From NCBI GenBank assembly GCA_040218415.1, contig JAVJRN010000054.1, positions 1-64,000 on the forward strand: a DNA stretch of 64,000 bases, given 5' to 3'. The notes under the pieces are model-generated. The model had not been told where the DNA came from and ran no database searches. It was given only the letters and a program-made list of their open reading frames with translations. Within the stretch, counting starts at the first letter, position 1. The number at the start of each line of letters is the position of its first letter. The position numbers and the translations under genes were made by a program. Below are positions 62,285-64,000 of this stretch, in pieces. The stretch is from JAVJRN01 sp040218415. GTDB lineage: Bacteria; Bacteroidota; Bacteroidia; Cytophagales; Cyclobacteriaceae.

Positions 62285-63042
62285 TGTTTTTTGTCGCCTC
62301 AAAAGTGCTCGCATTTCTTATCAATCCGCTTTTTTGGATCATTTTAGGTTTTATGTTTTCTTGGAAAAAATATGGTTCTTCTAAAGTTATCCTATTTAAA
62401 ACTTCCGTTATATCTCTAATCATTTTCACAAATCCCATCATATCTAACTTAGCCCTCAAATATTGGGAGCCTAATCCTGTCAAAAAGGATGAACTACCTC
62501 TAAGTGACATAGGTATAGTATTAGGTGGAATGATAAACGTTGATCAATTACCTAAAGATCAAATTCATTTTGAGGCATCCGCTGATCGAATAACAGAAAG
62601 TATTTCTTTATATAATTCGGGAATAATAAATAAGCTTTTAATCACAGGGGGAAATGCTGATTTAATAGATCAAGAGGTCAGAGAAGCTACTATACTTGGT
62701 GATTTTGTTAGTTATAAAATAAAGGATAAAGATTTAATCCTAGAAGTAGAATCAAGGAATACCTATGAAAATGCTGTGAATTCAGCTTCGATATTAAAAT
62801 CTAAAAACTTAGACGATAGAACGATTATTCTTATTACCTCCGCTTTTCATATGAAAAGATCGTTGGCTTGTTTCGATAAGCAAAAAATCAATGTGATTGC
62901 TTACCCTGTTGATTATAGACAAGTTGAATTTTCAGCAGATATCGATTGGATCATTCCCTCAGGAGAAAGTTTGAGTACTTGGAATTTGCTTTTCAAGGAA
63001 CAAATTGGAATTTGGATGTACCAGCTCGCAGGCTACATATAA
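62284..63042 (+). CDS. YdcF-like (DUF218) membrane protein
   Basis: The 252-residue protein has two N-terminal membrane helices (about 5-20 and 35-55), then a soluble domain with I-V-L-G-G-M near 79, A-D-R-I-T-E-S near 99, I-T-G-G-N-A-D near 121, R-N-T-Y-E-N-A near 158 and S-A-F-H-M-K-R near 186. This matches the YdcF/ElyC/SanA family, whose members influence envelope integrity and peptidoglycan precursor use. The start overlaps the ABC transporter stop (TAATG). A hairpin terminator follows directly. Confidence 0.88.
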   Translation: MFFVASKVLAFLINPLFWIILGFMFSWKKYGSSKVILFKTSVISLIIFTNPIISNLALKYWEPNPVKKDELPLSDIGIVLGGMINVDQLPKDQIHFEASADRITESISLYNSGIINKLLITGGNADLIDQEVREATILGDFVSYKIKDKDLILEVESRNTYENAVNSASILKSKNLDDRTIILITSAFHMKRSLACFDKQKINVIAYPVDYRQVEFSADIDWIIPSGESLSTWNLLFKEQIGIWMYQLAGYI

Positions 63043-63069
63043 AAAAAGCTCCTTTAAAGGAGCTTTTTT
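63041..63069. terminator. Bidirectional intrinsic terminator
   Basis: AAAAAAGCTCC and GGAGCTTTTTT form a hairpin with a TTTAAA centre. A T-run follows the stem on either strand, so it can end both the YdcF transcript (plus) and the rplT transcript (minus, stop at 63095). Confidence 0.88.
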
Positions 63070-63094
63070 ACAAGTAAGAAGTTTGTTTCTTAAT

Positions 63095-63442
63095 TTATTT
63101 TTTGACTTTTTTTACGATCTCTTCGAAAGCTTGTGGATGATTCATCGCCAAATCAGCCAAAGTTTTTCTGTTGATATCGATGCTAGCAGCTTTTAAACCA
63201 CCAATAAATTGCGAATAAGACATATCATATGGTCTAACAGCAGCATTGATTCTTTGAATCCACAAAGCTCTAAACTCTCTCTTTTTGGCTTTTCTATCTC
63301 GATATGCATATTGCATACCTTTTTCAACCGCATTCTTAGCTACGGTCCATACGTTTTTTCTTCTACCAAAGTACCCTTTGGCTTGCTTCATCGTCTTTTT
63401 ACGACGTGCTCTGGAAGCTACATGATTTACTGATCTAGACAT
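63095..63442 (-). CDS. rplT: 50S ribosomal protein L20
   Basis: The 115-residue protein is a full-length L20, a basic protein that binds 23S rRNA early in 50S assembly. The start S-R-S-V-N-H-V-A-S-R-A-R-R-K-K and the segments K-G-Y-F-G-R-R and R-R-I-N/Q-R-I-N-A-A are standard. It is the last gene of the infC-rpmI-rplT operon; in other bacteria L20 represses this operon through the mRNA, but I did not identify such a structure in the 80 bases upstream. Confidence 0.97.
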   Translation of the reverse strand: MSRSVNHVASRARRKKTMKQAKGYFGRRKNVWTVAKNAVEKGMQYAYRDRKAKKREFRALWIQRINAAVRPYDMSYSQFIGGLKAASIDINRKTLADLAMNHPQAFEEIVKKVKK

Positions 63443-63522
63443 TTCTGATTTGATTTTGACAATGTGTGGTTATTGCTAACACTTAAATACCGCATTATCG
63501 GGTTCAATATTTTATTTAACCA

Positions 63523-63717
63523 TTAAATGTTAAGCATTCGCTTAACGTTAGGCTCATCACTCTTGTGAACAAGAGTAGCGTGAGTCAAATTACGCTTTTG
63601 AGTAGTCTCTTTCTTTGTTAGAATATGACTTTTGAAAGCATGCTTTCTTTTGATTTTACCGGTACCAGTAAGCTTAAATCGCTTTTTGGCACTCGAATTA
63701 GTTTTAACTTTTGGCAT
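63523..63717 (-). CDS. rpmI: 50S ribosomal protein L35
   Basis: The 64-residue protein is a complete L35: P-K-V-K-T-N-S-S-A-K-K-R-F at the start, T-G-T-G-K-I-K-R-K-H-A-F-K-S-H near 17, and a basic tail. It lies between infC (ten bases upstream) and rplT (80 bases downstream), the usual order. Confidence 0.97.
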   Translation of the reverse strand: MPKVKTNSSAKKRFKLTGTGKIKRKHAFKSHILTKKETTQKRNLTHATLVHKSDEPNVKRMLNI

Positions 63718-63726
63718 TATATATAT

Positions 63727-64000
63727 CTATTTTTTCTTACTTGCTATTTTAGGTGTAAGGATGATTGACATTCGTTTTCCTTCCAATTTAGGAAGCAATT
63801 CAACCTTACCAAAATCTTCCAGAGCCTGAGCAAATTTTAGTAATAAAATCTCCCCTCTTTCTTTAAAAACAATTGTCCGACCTACGAAATGAACGTATGC
63901 TTTAACCTTTGCCCCTTCTTCAAGAAACTTCTTCGCATGATTCAATTTAAATTGAAAATCGTGATCATCCGTGTTAGGTCCGAATCTAATTTCCTTTATA
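63727..64000 (-). CDS. infC: Translation initiation factor IF-3, C-terminal part (cut by window end)
   Basis: The frame is open to the window edge, so the 5' part lies beyond 64000. The visible 90 residues form the C-terminal domain of IF-3, which binds the 30S platform: K-E-I-R-F-G-P-N, then H-D-F-Q-F-K, A-K-K-F-L-E-E-G-A-K-V-K, F-V-G-R and the closing E-G-K-R-M-S-I-I-L-T-P. A TTG at 63945 is an internal leucine codon, not a start. Confidence 0.95.
   Translation of the reverse strand, partial: IKEIRFGPNTDDHDFQFKLNHAKKFLEEGAKVKAYVHFVGRTIVFKERGEILLLKFAQALEDFGKVELLPKLEGKRMSIILTPKIASKKK

Noticed and set aside
1..64000. CRISPR array or rRNA genes
   Set aside because: No regularly spaced repeats with unique spacers and no rRNA-like sequence were seen; the heptamer tract has no spacers.

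Overview
The window reads as a chromosomal segment of a low-GC member of the Bacteroidota, most likely a marine member of the Cytophagales. Signs seen in the sequence are type IX secretion (T9SS) C-terminal sorting domains on large secreted proteins, several lipoproteins, starts with little or no Shine-Dalgarno sequence, promoters of the Bacteroidota type (TTTG, then TAnnTTTG), and a DnaG lacking its zinc ligands. The genus cannot be fixed from sequence alone.

Layout. 1-793 is gene-free and carries a CATCACC-type heptamer repeat. 794-6405 holds small hypothetical and membrane proteins, a bacterial voltage-gated sodium channel, an SH3-domain protein and a DASS-family symporter. 6407-9635 is a two-gene sugar operon: a sodium/solute symporter and a GH13_18 sugar phosphorylase. 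10836-13919 has an alpha-amylase lipoprotein, a CvfB-like S1 protein and a cyclophilin. 14123-17005 is a three-gene operon (DUF4956 membrane protein, HlyD-like adaptor, TolC-like protein) with no pump ATPase. 17089-19811 holds DinB, Crp/Fnr, alpha/beta-hydrolase and Rieske proteins. 19970-31868 is mostly housekeeping: typA, priA, surE, ribBA, dnaG, an Mrp-type Fe-S carrier and a NifU-type scaffold. 31869-41976 is a tightly packed + strand run: an M43 metalloprotease, a double-length D-Ala-D-Ala ligase with two ATP-grasp halves, a PASTA protein and two secreted T9SS proteins. A site-2 protease and a HAD phosphatase follow on the other strand.

43946-51300 is a degraded genomic island beside a tRNA with a CAU anticodon (probably Ile2). 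It holds a tyrosine-recombinase relic, a 1423-residue protein that looks like an Avs-type antiphage NTPase (Cap4-like nuclease domain, P-loop domain, long helical repeat region), and two direct copies of an unusual chimera in which an hsdR fragment is joined to an integrase 3' end. The copies flank an HTH/nucleotidyltransferase module with a palindromic operator; the nucleotidyltransferase is broken by an in-frame TAG. This is the region most likely to hold an undescribed system.

51309-64000 returns to core genes: a lone receiver protein, gltB-gltD, a lipoprotein, an ABCG-type transporter fused to a TerB-like domain with a downstream YdcF protein, and the infC-rpmI-rplT translation operon, cut by the window end.

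All family assignments were made by reading motifs; no database search was run.
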